From an uncultured Lachnospiraceae bacterium (GTDB lineage: Bacteria > Bacillota > Clostridia > Lachnospirales > Lachnospiraceae), in NCBI GenBank assembly GCA_946405185.1, contig CAMJGH010000022.1, positions 1 through 34,533 on the forward strand: DNA of 34,533 bases, read 5' to 3'. A program made the position numbers and the translations under genes. Under the pieces are notes generated by a model. It made no database searches. It was not told the DNA's origin and saw only the letters and a program-made list of their open reading frames with translations. This document shows positions 23,487 to 29,429 of the stretch, one piece after another (position 1 is the stretch's first letter; each line of letters opens with the position of its first letter).

Positions 23487-23706
23487 ATTCAATCTGATGC
23501 TGGGGTCAAAACAAGTTTTGCCCCCAGCTATGACACGCAGCACGCACGCTGCGCGTGCCATGTGCTGCTAAAACACTCAGAACTCCCGCCATTTTGCGCT
23601 TTTCAAGCGCAAAATCGCTCCGTTCTTCGTGTTTTGCGGGTCCCAAGTTCAGAAACGTGCATGCAAGCATGCCCGTTCTGACCTTTTGACCCTGGTGTCA
23701 TTCAAT
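23487..23706. mobile_element. MITE-like multi-hairpin element (or large structured RNA)
   Basis: The arms 23495-23511 and 23684-23700 form a continuous 17-bp stem: 13 Watson-Crick pairs and 4 G-U pairs. They enclose three hairpin domains. The first has GCAGCAC/GTGCTGC (23537-23543 / 23562-23568) around GCACGC/GCGTGC. The second has AAAACAC/GTGTTTT and AGAAC/GTTCT around the perfect 11-bp ATTTTGCGCTT/AAGCGCAAAAT (23591-23601 / 23605-23615). The third has CAGAA/TTCTG around GCATGC/GCATGC (23659-23672). ATTCAAT occurs directly on both sides (23487-23493 and 23700-23706), like a target-site duplication. There is no ORF of note inside. The promoter of the next operon starts 2 bases beyond the right repeat. 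Confidence 0.7.
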
Positions 23707-23708
23707 AT

Positions 23709-23736
23709 TTGAAAAGTGTGCAGAGCGCTATATAAT
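23709..23736 (+). promoter_or_regulatory. Promoter of the aldolase / kinase-dehydrogenase operon
   Basis: TTGAAA (23709-23714), a 16-base spacer and perfect TATAAT (23731-23736). The start codon follows 26 bases later with AGGAAAGGAGG between. Confidence 0.75.
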
Positions 23737-23762
23737 ACATAACAGAGGAAAGGAGGCTCGGA

Positions 23763-24440
23763 ATGGGAACAGATCGTCAGAGTATCATCCGGGGAATGGA
23801 ACAGGAAAAGATCATCGCGATCGTGCGCGGCTACAGTCAGGATGAGATCCTGCGCCTGGCGGAGGCATTGTTAAAAGGCGGGATACACTTTCTGGAACTG
23901 ACTTTCGATCAGAAAGATGAGGCGCAGCGGCTGGCAACGGCTGAGCATATCCGTCTGCTGATAAACGAACTGGGGGCGGACATGCGGTTCGGTGCCGGAA
24001 CGGTCACAAGCCCCGAAATGGTGGAACTGGCCAGACAGGCCGGCGGCCGCTTTATCGTCTCTCCGGACACCAATGAGGCCGTGATCCGCGCGACCCGGGA
24101 AAAAGAACTGGTTTCCATACCCGGTGCGCTCACCCCTTCGGAAATTTCGTCGGCGTACCGCTTCGGGGCTGATCTTGTAAAGGTCTTCCCGGCAAATCTT
24201 GTCGGGCCGGCTTACTTTAAGACGGTATCGGCGCCGCTCTCCAATATCCCTCTTCTGGCCGTGGGCGGCTTGGACGACAAAAACATCGGTGCTTATCTGG
24301 CGGCGGGAGCCTGCGGGGCGGGCGTAGCCGGCTGCCTGTTCAATAAACAACTGATCGCTGCGCGTGACTGGGCGGTTATCACGGACAATGCCAGGCGCCT
24401 GGTCGGCGCTGTACGGGGAGGGGAGCCGCTATGCAGCTGA
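23763..24440 (+). CDS. KDPG/KHG-family class I aldolase
   Basis: 225 residues with the 2-keto-3-deoxy-6-phosphogluconate / 2-keto-4-hydroxyglutarate aldolase fold. LELTF carries E45, and the Schiff-base lysine is K140 in GADLVKVFPAN. GAGTV and SPDTN are also conserved. Such enzymes cleave 2-keto-3-deoxy sugar acids to pyruvate and an aldehyde or triose phosphate. SPDTN/FPAN are of the general Eda type, so the exact substrate is open. ATG 23763 follows AGGAAAGGAGG. The stop overlaps the next gene by 10 bp. ATA isoleucine codons (for example in GGIHF and SIPG) differ from the ATC-biased neighbours. Confidence 0.88.
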   Translation: MGTDRQSIIRGMEQEKIIAIVRGYSQDEILRLAEALLKGGIHFLELTFDQKDEAQRLATAEHIRLLINELGADMRFGAGTVTSPEMVELARQAGGRFIVSPDTNEAVIRATREKELVSIPGALTPSEISSAYRFGADLVKVFPANLVGPAYFKTVSAPLSNIPLLAVGGLDDKNIGAYLAAGACGAGVAGCLFNKQLIAARDWAVITDNARRLVGAVRGGEPLCS

Positions 24441-26026
24441 TCATCCTGACAGGTATGCCGGCCAGCGGAAAAAGCCGGCTCGCGCGGGCGGTGCAGGCTG
24501 CTTTTTCCTATCCCCTCCTGGAGAAAGACCGGATCAAGGAGGAACTGTTCGATACGCTGGGCTTCCGCAATTACGCGGAGAAGCGGGCGCTGGATCATGC
24601 CGCGAACGCCATCCTGCTGCAGGAGATAGAAACACTGCTCAAAAACGGCGACAGCGCGATCGTGGACAACAATTTCGACGGATCTTCAGCCGCCCGGCTG
24701 ATGGAACTGGTGAGGAGTTACCGGCCGGAAATGGCCGTCGTGGAGCTGACCGGCGATCCGCAGGTTTTTTATGAGCGCTATATAGAGCGGGACAGGGGGG
24801 CGAAGCGCCATCCCGGGCATGCGCTGCAGGATCATTATCCGCTGCATGAAGGGGAGAGTTTTTCCTTTTCCATGACGCGCGGGGAATTTGACGAGCGCTT
24901 CATCGCGCGCGGCATGGATCGGGCGGACTGGGCGCCGGAGAGGATATCGGTGAATGTAACCGAACGGGAGGTGCCCCGGGACGAGATCGTGGACATGATC
25001 CGCCGGAAGCTGGAAGGGCAGCGATCAGCGAAAGAGGAAGTCCCCGCGCCGGCGGTCCTTTGGCCGGATAAAAAACCTGTCGTGGCCTTTCCCTTCCGTT
25101 CCTTCCCCGAACTGATCGGGAGGGACGGGCTGGAAGAATGGGAAGCGGCCGGGCTTGCGGTACGGGCAAACCGCAGCGGCGAGCGTCTTTCCCGGAAGGA
25201 CATGGCGGCCATGCTGGACGGTGCGTCCGCGGTGGTAGCCGGGGGAGAAAAATACGATGCGGAGCTGCTGCGGGGGGCTGAGGATCTGCAGGTGATCATC
25301 CGTCTGGGCGTGGGCCTGGACAACATCGACCTGGCCGCCGCAAAAGAGCGGAATATCCGTCTGGGTGTGATAGACAACGCCTACGCGGTGGCGGAACATA
25401 CCCTGATGCTGATGCTGGCGCTCTTAAAGGAACAGCCTGTCCGGGAGAGGGAATTACGAGAAGGCCGCTGGGATCACGAAATGCTGGAGGAGCTGCGCGG
25501 CAAGACGGTCGGACTCTTAGGCTTCGGACGCATAGGCAAACGACTGGCGGGGCTGCTTCGGAGTTTTCACGTGCGGCTTCTGGCATACGATCCGTATTTT
25601 GACGATGCGGCCGGCCGCATGCTGAATGTAAAAAGCGTAAGCTTCGAGGATCTTCTGGCAAAGAGCGACATCCTGTCCCTGCATCTGCCGGGAACGAAGG
25701 AAAACGAGAACCTGATCGGGGCGGAAACGATAGCGCAGATGAAGCCGGGCGCCCGGCTGATCAATGCCGCACGGGGCAGCCTGGTGGATGAAGACGCGCT
25801 CTGCGCGGCGCTTGAAAGCGGCCGGCTGGCCGGCGCCGCTCTGGATGCCTATAAGCAGGAACCTCCTGCTCCGGACAGTCCGTTGCTGAAGGCACCGCAT
25901 CTGATCCTGTCCCCTCATGTGGCCGCTTTGACAAAGGAGACCAACCGCATGGCCGCCCGGACGGCGCTCCGATCCATCCTGTCGGTACTGAGCGGCGGCG
26001 AACCGGACTATCCGGTGAGACTGTAA
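24431..26026 (+). CDS. Fusion of P-loop (AAA_33-type) kinase and D-2-hydroxyacid dehydrogenase
   Basis: 531 residues in two domains. The first (about 1-195) is a P-loop kinase: Walker A GMPASGKS (8-15), a Walker-B-like AIVDNNFDG (D79), and an Arg-rich lid region (YIERDRGAKRHPGH). The second (about 214-531) is a D-isomer-specific 2-hydroxyacid dehydrogenase with NAD motif GFGRIG (364-369) and catalytic R448 (ARGS), E477 (KQEPP) and H496 (SPHVA). A charged linker of about 20 residues joins them. The kinase substrate is unknown; sugar-acid or glycerate phosphorylation would fit. The gene overlaps the aldolase gene by 10 bp. At least six ATA codons occur, unlike surrounding genes. A kinase with an unrelated partner domain is possible; the domain calls themselves are firm. 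Confidence 0.87.
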   Translation: MQLIILTGMPASGKSRLARAVQAAFSYPLLEKDRIKEELFDTLGFRNYAEKRALDHAANAILLQEIETLLKNGDSAIVDNNFDGSSAARLMELVRSYRPEMAVVELTGDPQVFYERYIERDRGAKRHPGHALQDHYPLHEGESFSFSMTRGEFDERFIARGMDRADWAPERISVNVTEREVPRDEIVDMIRRKLEGQRSAKEEVPAPAVLWPDKKPVVAFPFRSFPELIGRDGLEEWEAAGLAVRANRSGERLSRKDMAAMLDGASAVVAGGEKYDAELLRGAEDLQVIIRLGVGLDNIDLAAAKERNIRLGVIDNAYAVAEHTLMLMLALLKEQPVRERELREGRWDHEMLEELRGKTVGLLGFGRIGKRLAGLLRSFHVRLLAYDPYFDDAAGRMLNVKSVSFEDLLAKSDILSLHLPGTKENENLIGAETIAQMKPGARLINAARGSLVDEDALCAALESGRLAGAALDAYKQEPPAPDSPLLKAPHLILSPHVAALTKETNRMAARTALRSILSVLSGGEPDYPVRL

Positions 26027-26102
26027 CAGATACACCATGCGGTTTGTCCGGGGTGATCAGGATAAGGCATCTGTTAAACGGGAAGAACATGAGCTGGATG
26101 TC

Positions 26103-26119
26103 TCAAACGCGGCGTTTGA
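26103..26119. promoter_or_regulatory. 17-base inverted repeat upstream of pta
   Basis: TCAAACG, CGG, CGTTTGA form a perfect 7-3-7 inverted repeat 13 bases upstream of the pta -35 box and 76 bases past the fusion gene. It could be an operator or a weak end-of-operon hairpin. No T-run follows directly. Confidence 0.4.
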
Positions 26120-26132
26120 AGAGTAAAGATTC

Positions 26133-26161
26133 TTTTCACAGCGTTACTTTTGTGCTATGAT
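26133..26161 (+). promoter_or_regulatory. Probable promoter of pta
   Basis: TTTTCA (26133-26138), 17-base spacer, TATGAT (26156-26161) preceded by TGC, making an extended -10. Confidence 0.5.
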
Positions 26162-26165
26162 GTTT

Positions 26166-26191
26166 GTCGGCCTTCCTCCGGGAGGGCCGAC
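26166..26191 (+). other. Stable hairpin in the pta leader
   Basis: GTCGGCCTTCC (26166-26176) pairs with GGAGGGCCGAC (26181-26191) around the tetraloop TCCG, with one G-U pair. It sits near the predicted 5' end of the mRNA and has no T-run. A role as an mRNA stabiliser is likely but inferred. Confidence 0.6.
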
Positions 26192-26234
26192 ACTCATGTT
26201 GATCAACGAATGAGAGAGCAGGAGGAAACTGAAA

Positions 26235-27230
26235 ATGGGCTTTATTGATACCATCAAAGAGAGAGCCAGACAGGACAAGAAGCGCATCGCGCTGCCTGAG
26301 TCCATGGACCGCCGCACGTACGAGGCCGCCGCGCAGGTGCTGGCCGAGGACATCGCGGACATCATCATCATCGGTACGCCGGATCTGGTTGAGAAGTATT
26401 CCGAGGGTCTGGACATCTCCAAGGCCACCATCATCAATCCTGAAGCCAGCGAGCTGACGGACGTTTACATCAGGGAACTGACCGAGCTGCGCAAGGCCAA
26501 AGGCATGACCGAAGAGAAGGCCAAAGAACTCCTGCTCGGCGACTATATGTACTATGCCTGCATGATGGTCAAGATGGGCCAGGCGGACGGCGTTGTCTCC
26601 GGTGCCTGCCATTCCACCGCCAACACGCTGCGCCCGAGCCTGCAGATCATCAAGACCAAACCCGGCAGCAAGCTGGTGTCTGCGTTCTTCCTGATGGTCG
26701 TGCCGAACTGCGAGTACGGCGCCAACGGCACCTTCATCTTCGCAGATTCCGGTCTGGAGCAGAACCCGGATCCCGAGCGCCTGGCCGCCATCGCCGGTGA
26801 TTCCGCCGCCAGCTTCGAACTGCTGGTCGGTGTGGAGCCGAAGGTTGCGTTCCTGTCGCACTCCACCAAGGGTTCTGCCAAGCACCCCGACGTGGACAAA
26901 GTGGTCGCCGCCGTGGAGATCGCCAAGCGCGAGTATCCGCAGTACCTGATGGACGGCGAACTGCAGGCGGATGCCGCCATGGTGCCGTCCGTCGGCGCCA
27001 GCAAGGCTCCGGGCAGCCCCGTCGCCGGCCAGGCCAACGTCCTCGTGTTCCCGGATCTTGACGCCGGCAACAACGGATACAAGCTGGTGCAGCGCCTCGC
27101 CAAAGCCGAAGCCTACGGCCCTATCACCCAGGGCATCGCCCGCCCCGTCAACGACCTGTCCCGCGGCTGCAGCTCCGAAGACATCGTCGGTGTCATCGCC
27201 ATCACCGCCGTTCAGGCGCAGGCTCAGTAA
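26235..27230 (+). CDS. pta: Phosphate acetyltransferase
   Basis: 331 residues, the usual length of the single-domain Pta. It interconverts acetyl-CoA and acetyl phosphate in acetate fermentation. Features seen: MGFIDTIKERARQDKKRIAL, the segment VSGACHSTANTLRPSLQIIK, NCEYGANGTFIFADSGLEQN, and SKAPGSPVAGQANVLVFPDL with the following GNNGYKLVQRLAKAEAYGP. Codon use is strongly biased to C-ending codons, as in a highly expressed gene. The ATG follows AGGAGGAAAC. The acetate kinase gene, often paired with pta, is not next to it. Confidence 0.96.
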   Translation: MGFIDTIKERARQDKKRIALPESMDRRTYEAAAQVLAEDIADIIIIGTPDLVEKYSEGLDISKATIINPEASELTDVYIRELTELRKAKGMTEEKAKELLLGDYMYYACMMVKMGQADGVVSGACHSTANTLRPSLQIIKTKPGSKLVSAFFLMVVPNCEYGANGTFIFADSGLEQNPDPERLAAIAGDSAASFELLVGVEPKVAFLSHSTKGSAKHPDVDKVVAAVEIAKREYPQYLMDGELQADAAMVPSVGASKAPGSPVAGQANVLVFPDLDAGNNGYKLVQRLAKAEAYGPITQGIARPVNDLSRGCSSEDIVGVIAITAVQAQAQ

Positions 27231-27248
27231 GCGCAAAGGCATTTAGAA

Positions 27249-27312
27249 GCAAAACCGACCTGCCTCCGGCGGCTCCGTCCCAAGTCACCGCCAAAGGCAG
27301 GTCGGCTTTTGC
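27249..27312 (+). terminator. Large terminator hairpin after pta
   Basis: GCAAAACCGACCTGCCT (27249-27265) pairs with AGGCAGGTCGGCTTTTGC (27295-27312) with a single bulged base. The loop of about 29 bases contains a further GGCGG/CCGCC pairing. The CTTTTGC in the 3' arm supplies the U-tract. Confidence 0.7.
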
Positions 27313-27319
27313 TCCCGCA

Positions 27320-27620
27320 GGGACGTTCCGGTGTGGGGAGACGCCCGGACGATTTACAGAGACAATGGAGTTTGTCTCTGCGAAGTGATTGAAAGAGGGC
27401 GGGTACGTACCCGGCGGGGATAACTGCCGGGATCGCCGACCAAGAGCAGCATAGGCCACCTCCGAGGCGACTTGGGCGATACGGCCGGAGAATGCGTGCC
27501 GTGCTTGCACGAGCACGCACTCGACGGCCAACGGTCATCGAGCAGCTTTGCTGCGAGATGGCCTTTGAGGAGCCGCAGGGGGTGGCCTATGTGCTCGGGA
27601 GGCGAATGAAAACGCCTTGT
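27320..27620 (+). ncRNA. Candidate structured noncoding RNA between pta and yceD
   Basis: About 300 bases lacking a credible gene but dense in exact pairings. CAGAGACAA/TTGTCTCTG (27357-27380) has a TGGAGT loop. CGGGT/ACCCG has an ACGT loop (27400-27413), followed by CCGGC/GCCGG (27411-27430). A closing stem pairs 27445-27460 with 27581-27595, 15 pairs with one bulge. GGCCG/CGGCC surrounds a 12-pair TGCGTGCCGTGC hairpin (27483-27529). GCAGC/GCTGC (27542-27554) completes it. The following yceD promoter makes it separate from that leader. The segment GCGAAGTGATTGAAAGAGG resembles what I remember of the raiA-motif RNA, unverified. The exact ends, the strand and any promoter are not established. 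Confidence 0.5.
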
Positions 27621-27662
27621 CTGCAAGCGGTTTATATGCTTTCTGTCTGCGGAAAATTCCCC

Positions 27663-27691
27663 TTGACAAACCCGCAGTGTTTCTCTATAAT
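27663..27691 (+). promoter_or_regulatory. Perfect-consensus sigma-A promoter of yceD-rpmF
   Basis: TTGACA (27663-27668), exactly 17 bases, TATAAT (27686-27691). Transcription should begin near 27698. Confidence 0.85.
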
Positions 27692-27720
27692 CGTACGAGC
27701 GTGTGGGAGTGCGCTTATTT

Positions 27721-28251
27721 ATGATGCTTTCGCTTGCTGACCTTCTGAACCAGAATGACAAGACCATCCAGGTTCAGGTACCGTACGACAAGTCAGAGTA
27801 CTCCGCATTCGGCCTCACCTACCGGGTGACGTCGGCGGATCCGGTCTCTCTGGTCATCCACCACGAGAAGAACGGCAAAATGACGATAGACGGTAAGGCG
27901 TGCATGCGCTTTGAGATCCCCTGTGACCGGTGCCTGACACCGGTGCCTGTGGAAGTCCCGCTGGAGTTTGAGCGGGAGATCGATCTGCGCAAGACACCCG
28001 AGCAGCGGGCGGCTGATCTGGATGAGCAGCCCTATGTGATCGGAACCGATCTGGACGTGGACCTGCTTGCAGAGGACGAGCTGATCTCAAATCTGCCGAT
28101 GAAAGTGCTTTGCCGTGAAGACTGCAAAGGACTCTGCAGGGTCTGCGGCTGCAACCGGAACACCACCGCATGCAGCTGCGACGACCATTCGTCGGAAGAT
28201 CTGCGCATGTCCGTCATCCGTGAAATCTTTGAAAAAAGCAAGGAGGTGTAG
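27721..28251 (+). CDS. yceD: YceD family (DUF177) 23S rRNA-accumulation protein
   Basis: About 176 residues. YceD homologues are linked to large-subunit rRNA accumulation and co-occur with rpmF. The four-cysteine features seen are CDRCLTPV in the first half and CREDCKGLCRVCGCNRNTTACSC at the end, probably a zinc-binding site. A GTG at 27703 keeps the frame open, but it lies at the predicted transcription start. ATG 27721 (or 27724) after GGGAG is the more likely start. rpmF begins 2 bases past the stop, so the two are coupled. Confidence 0.9.
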   Translation: MMLSLADLLNQNDKTIQVQVPYDKSEYSAFGLTYRVTSADPVSLVIHHEKNGKMTIDGKACMRFEIPCDRCLTPVPVEVPLEFEREIDLRKTPEQRAADLDEQPYVIGTDLDVDLLAEDELISNLPMKVLCREDCKGLCRVCGCNRNTTACSCDDHSSEDLRMSVIREIFEKSKEV

Positions 28252-28253
28252 AA

Positions 28254-28433
28254 ATGTCCATTTGCCCGAAGAACAAACATTCCAAGGCCCGCCGCGACAG
28301 CCGCCGCGCCAACTGGAAAATGACCGCTCCCAATCTTGTCAAGTGCAGCAAGTGCGGCGCTCTGATGATGCCTCATCGGGTGTGCAAGGCCTGTGGCTCT
28401 TACAACAAGAGAGAGATCGTATCGGTCGACTAA
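28254..28433 (+). CDS. rpmF: 50S ribosomal protein L32
   Basis: 59 residues. The basic N-terminus MSICPKNKHSKARRDSRRAN and the zinc-ribbon cysteines CSKCG and CKACG identify the C+ form of bL32. It is part of the large ribosomal subunit near the peptidyl transferase region. AGGAGG precedes the ATG by 7 bases. The intrinsic terminator 8 bases after the stop ends the yceD-rpmF unit. Confidence 0.95.
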   Translation: MSICPKNKHSKARRDSRRANWKMTAPNLVKCSKCGALMMPHRVCKACGSYNKREIVSVD

Positions 28434-28440
28434 GACACGG

Positions 28441-28478
28441 TGATAACAAGCCTGCCGGCTTCCGGCAGGCTTTTATCA
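28441..28478 (+). terminator. Intrinsic terminator after rpmF
   Basis: GCCTGCCGG (28450-28458) and CCGGCAGGC (28462-28470) form a perfect stem with a CTT loop, followed by TTTT. Outer TGATAA/TTATCA can extend it. Confidence 0.92.
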
Positions 28479-28525
28479 TGGTCGGATTCCCCCGAAAAAG
28501 TGAAGCGCCTCCGTGGACGAAACGG

Positions 28526-28554
28526 TTTACGGGCGGCGCTTTTTTTGGTATAGT
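28526..28554 (+). promoter_or_regulatory. Probable promoter of the esterase gene
   Basis: TTTACG (28526-28531), 17 bases, TATAGT (28549-28554), 64 bases before the start codon. Confidence 0.5.
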
Positions 28555-28578
28555 ATGTCACTAGGGTTAAAAGGACAG

Positions 28579-28598
28579 GGCGGAATGGAAATTCCGCC
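28579..28598 (+). other. Leader hairpin upstream of the esterase
   Basis: GGCGGAAT, loop GGAA, ATTCCGCC: a perfect 8-bp stem with a GNRA loop, 12 bases upstream of the AGGAGG site. It may stabilise the mRNA; no ligand site is evident. Confidence 0.5.
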
Positions 28599-28618
28599 GT
28601 GCGGACAAGGAGGATGAT

Positions 28619-29407
28619 ATGTTTCTGGAATGCACCTACTTCAGCTTCGTGCTGGGACGCAACACGACCATCAACGTGGTGATCCCCACGCCCACGGGCA
28701 ACGAGCAGATCGTTGATTCCAACGGGAAGTCCGGTTTTGCCTACGAAGAAGGCCTGCCGGTCGTCTATCTGCTGCACGGGGCCTACGGCAACGAGTCCTC
28801 CTGGCCGCGGTTCTCGTCGGTGGAGCGCGCCGCCGAAAAGCACCGCTGCATGCTGGTCATGTGCGGCGCCGGCAACAGCTTCTATCAGGATATGGCCGTC
28901 GGCGACAAGTGGAAGACCTACTTCACCGAGGAACTGCCCGAGTACATCACCCGCCTGTTCCCGGCCAGTAAGGACCGCGAGAAGACCTTCATCGCCGGCT
29001 TCTCCATGGGCGGATACGGTGCCTACTACCTGGCGCTGACCAGACCGGACCTCTACGGCAAGACCGCCAGCATGAGCGGTGCGCTGGATATCTGCAATCT
29101 GTTTGGTGCCAGCCAGGCCAGCGTCTTCCGCCGTCAGGCCATCTTCGGCGACGTGGAAGACCTGAAGGGTACCCAGGCGGATCTGTTCGCTCTCTTTGAG
29201 AAGGACAAAGCGGCCGGCTGCGTTCCGCAGATGTACATGGCCTGCGGCACCGAGGACTTCCTGTACCAGATGAACCTGGACGCCAAGGCCCGCTTCGAGA
29301 AGATGGGCGCAGACCTGACCTACGAGGAAGGCCCCGGCGGGCACGAGTGGGATTTCTGGGATGTCTACATCCGGCATATCCTTGACTGGATGATGCCGCA
29401 GCAGTAA
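28619..29407 (+). CDS. Esterase D / tributyrin-esterase family alpha/beta hydrolase
   Basis: 262 residues, PF00756-type esterase without a signal peptide. Oxyanion region YLLHGAYGNESSW, nucleophile elbow GFSMGG with S129, the acid D213 in GTEDF and H242 in GGHEWDFW form the likely triad. Such enzymes hydrolyse short-chain esters, acetylated sugars or S-formylglutathione; the substrate is unknown. The start ATG follows AAGGAGG. It lies between rpmF and plsX, an insertion into the usual yceD-rpmF-plsX order. It has its own promoter and may be co-transcribed with plsX 22 bases downstream. Confidence 0.9.
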   Translation: MFLECTYFSFVLGRNTTINVVIPTPTGNEQIVDSNGKSGFAYEEGLPVVYLLHGAYGNESSWPRFSSVERAAEKHRCMLVMCGAGNSFYQDMAVGDKWKTYFTEELPEYITRLFPASKDREKTFIAGFSMGGYGAYYLALTRPDLYGKTASMSGALDICNLFGASQASVFRRQAIFGDVEDLKGTQADLFALFEKDKAAGCVPQMYMACGTEDFLYQMNLDAKARFEKMGADLTYEEGPGGHEWDFWDVYIRHILDWMMPQQ

Positions 29408-29429
29408 AGAAACAGAGGGGATTGTGAGT

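Noticed and set aside
23319-23561. 80-codon minus-strand frame across the left part of the multi-hairpin element
   Set aside because: It crosses the element boundary and both promoters and has no motif or ribosome binding site.
24990-25080. Kinase-dehydrogenase junction as a sequencing or assembly artefact
   Set aside because: The frame continues through a natural charged/Pro-rich linker, with both domains complete on either side. An artefact cannot be fully excluded without reads, but nothing in the sequence suggests one.
27313-27700. Region tested by eye as RNase P RNA, tmRNA, SRP RNA or T-box/cobalamin riboswitch
   Set aside because: The conserved cores (GAGGAAAGTCC, the tRNA-like ends of tmRNA, GGAAGGAAGCAGC-type SRP loop, AGGGTGGAACCGCG, GCCACTG) are absent on either strand as far as I could see.
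27202-27767. Minus-strand open frames in the pta-yceD gap
   Set aside because: They have no recognisable domain, run through the perfect yceD promoter and the terminator, and overlap dense RNA secondary structure. I treat them as spurious readings of a noncoding region.
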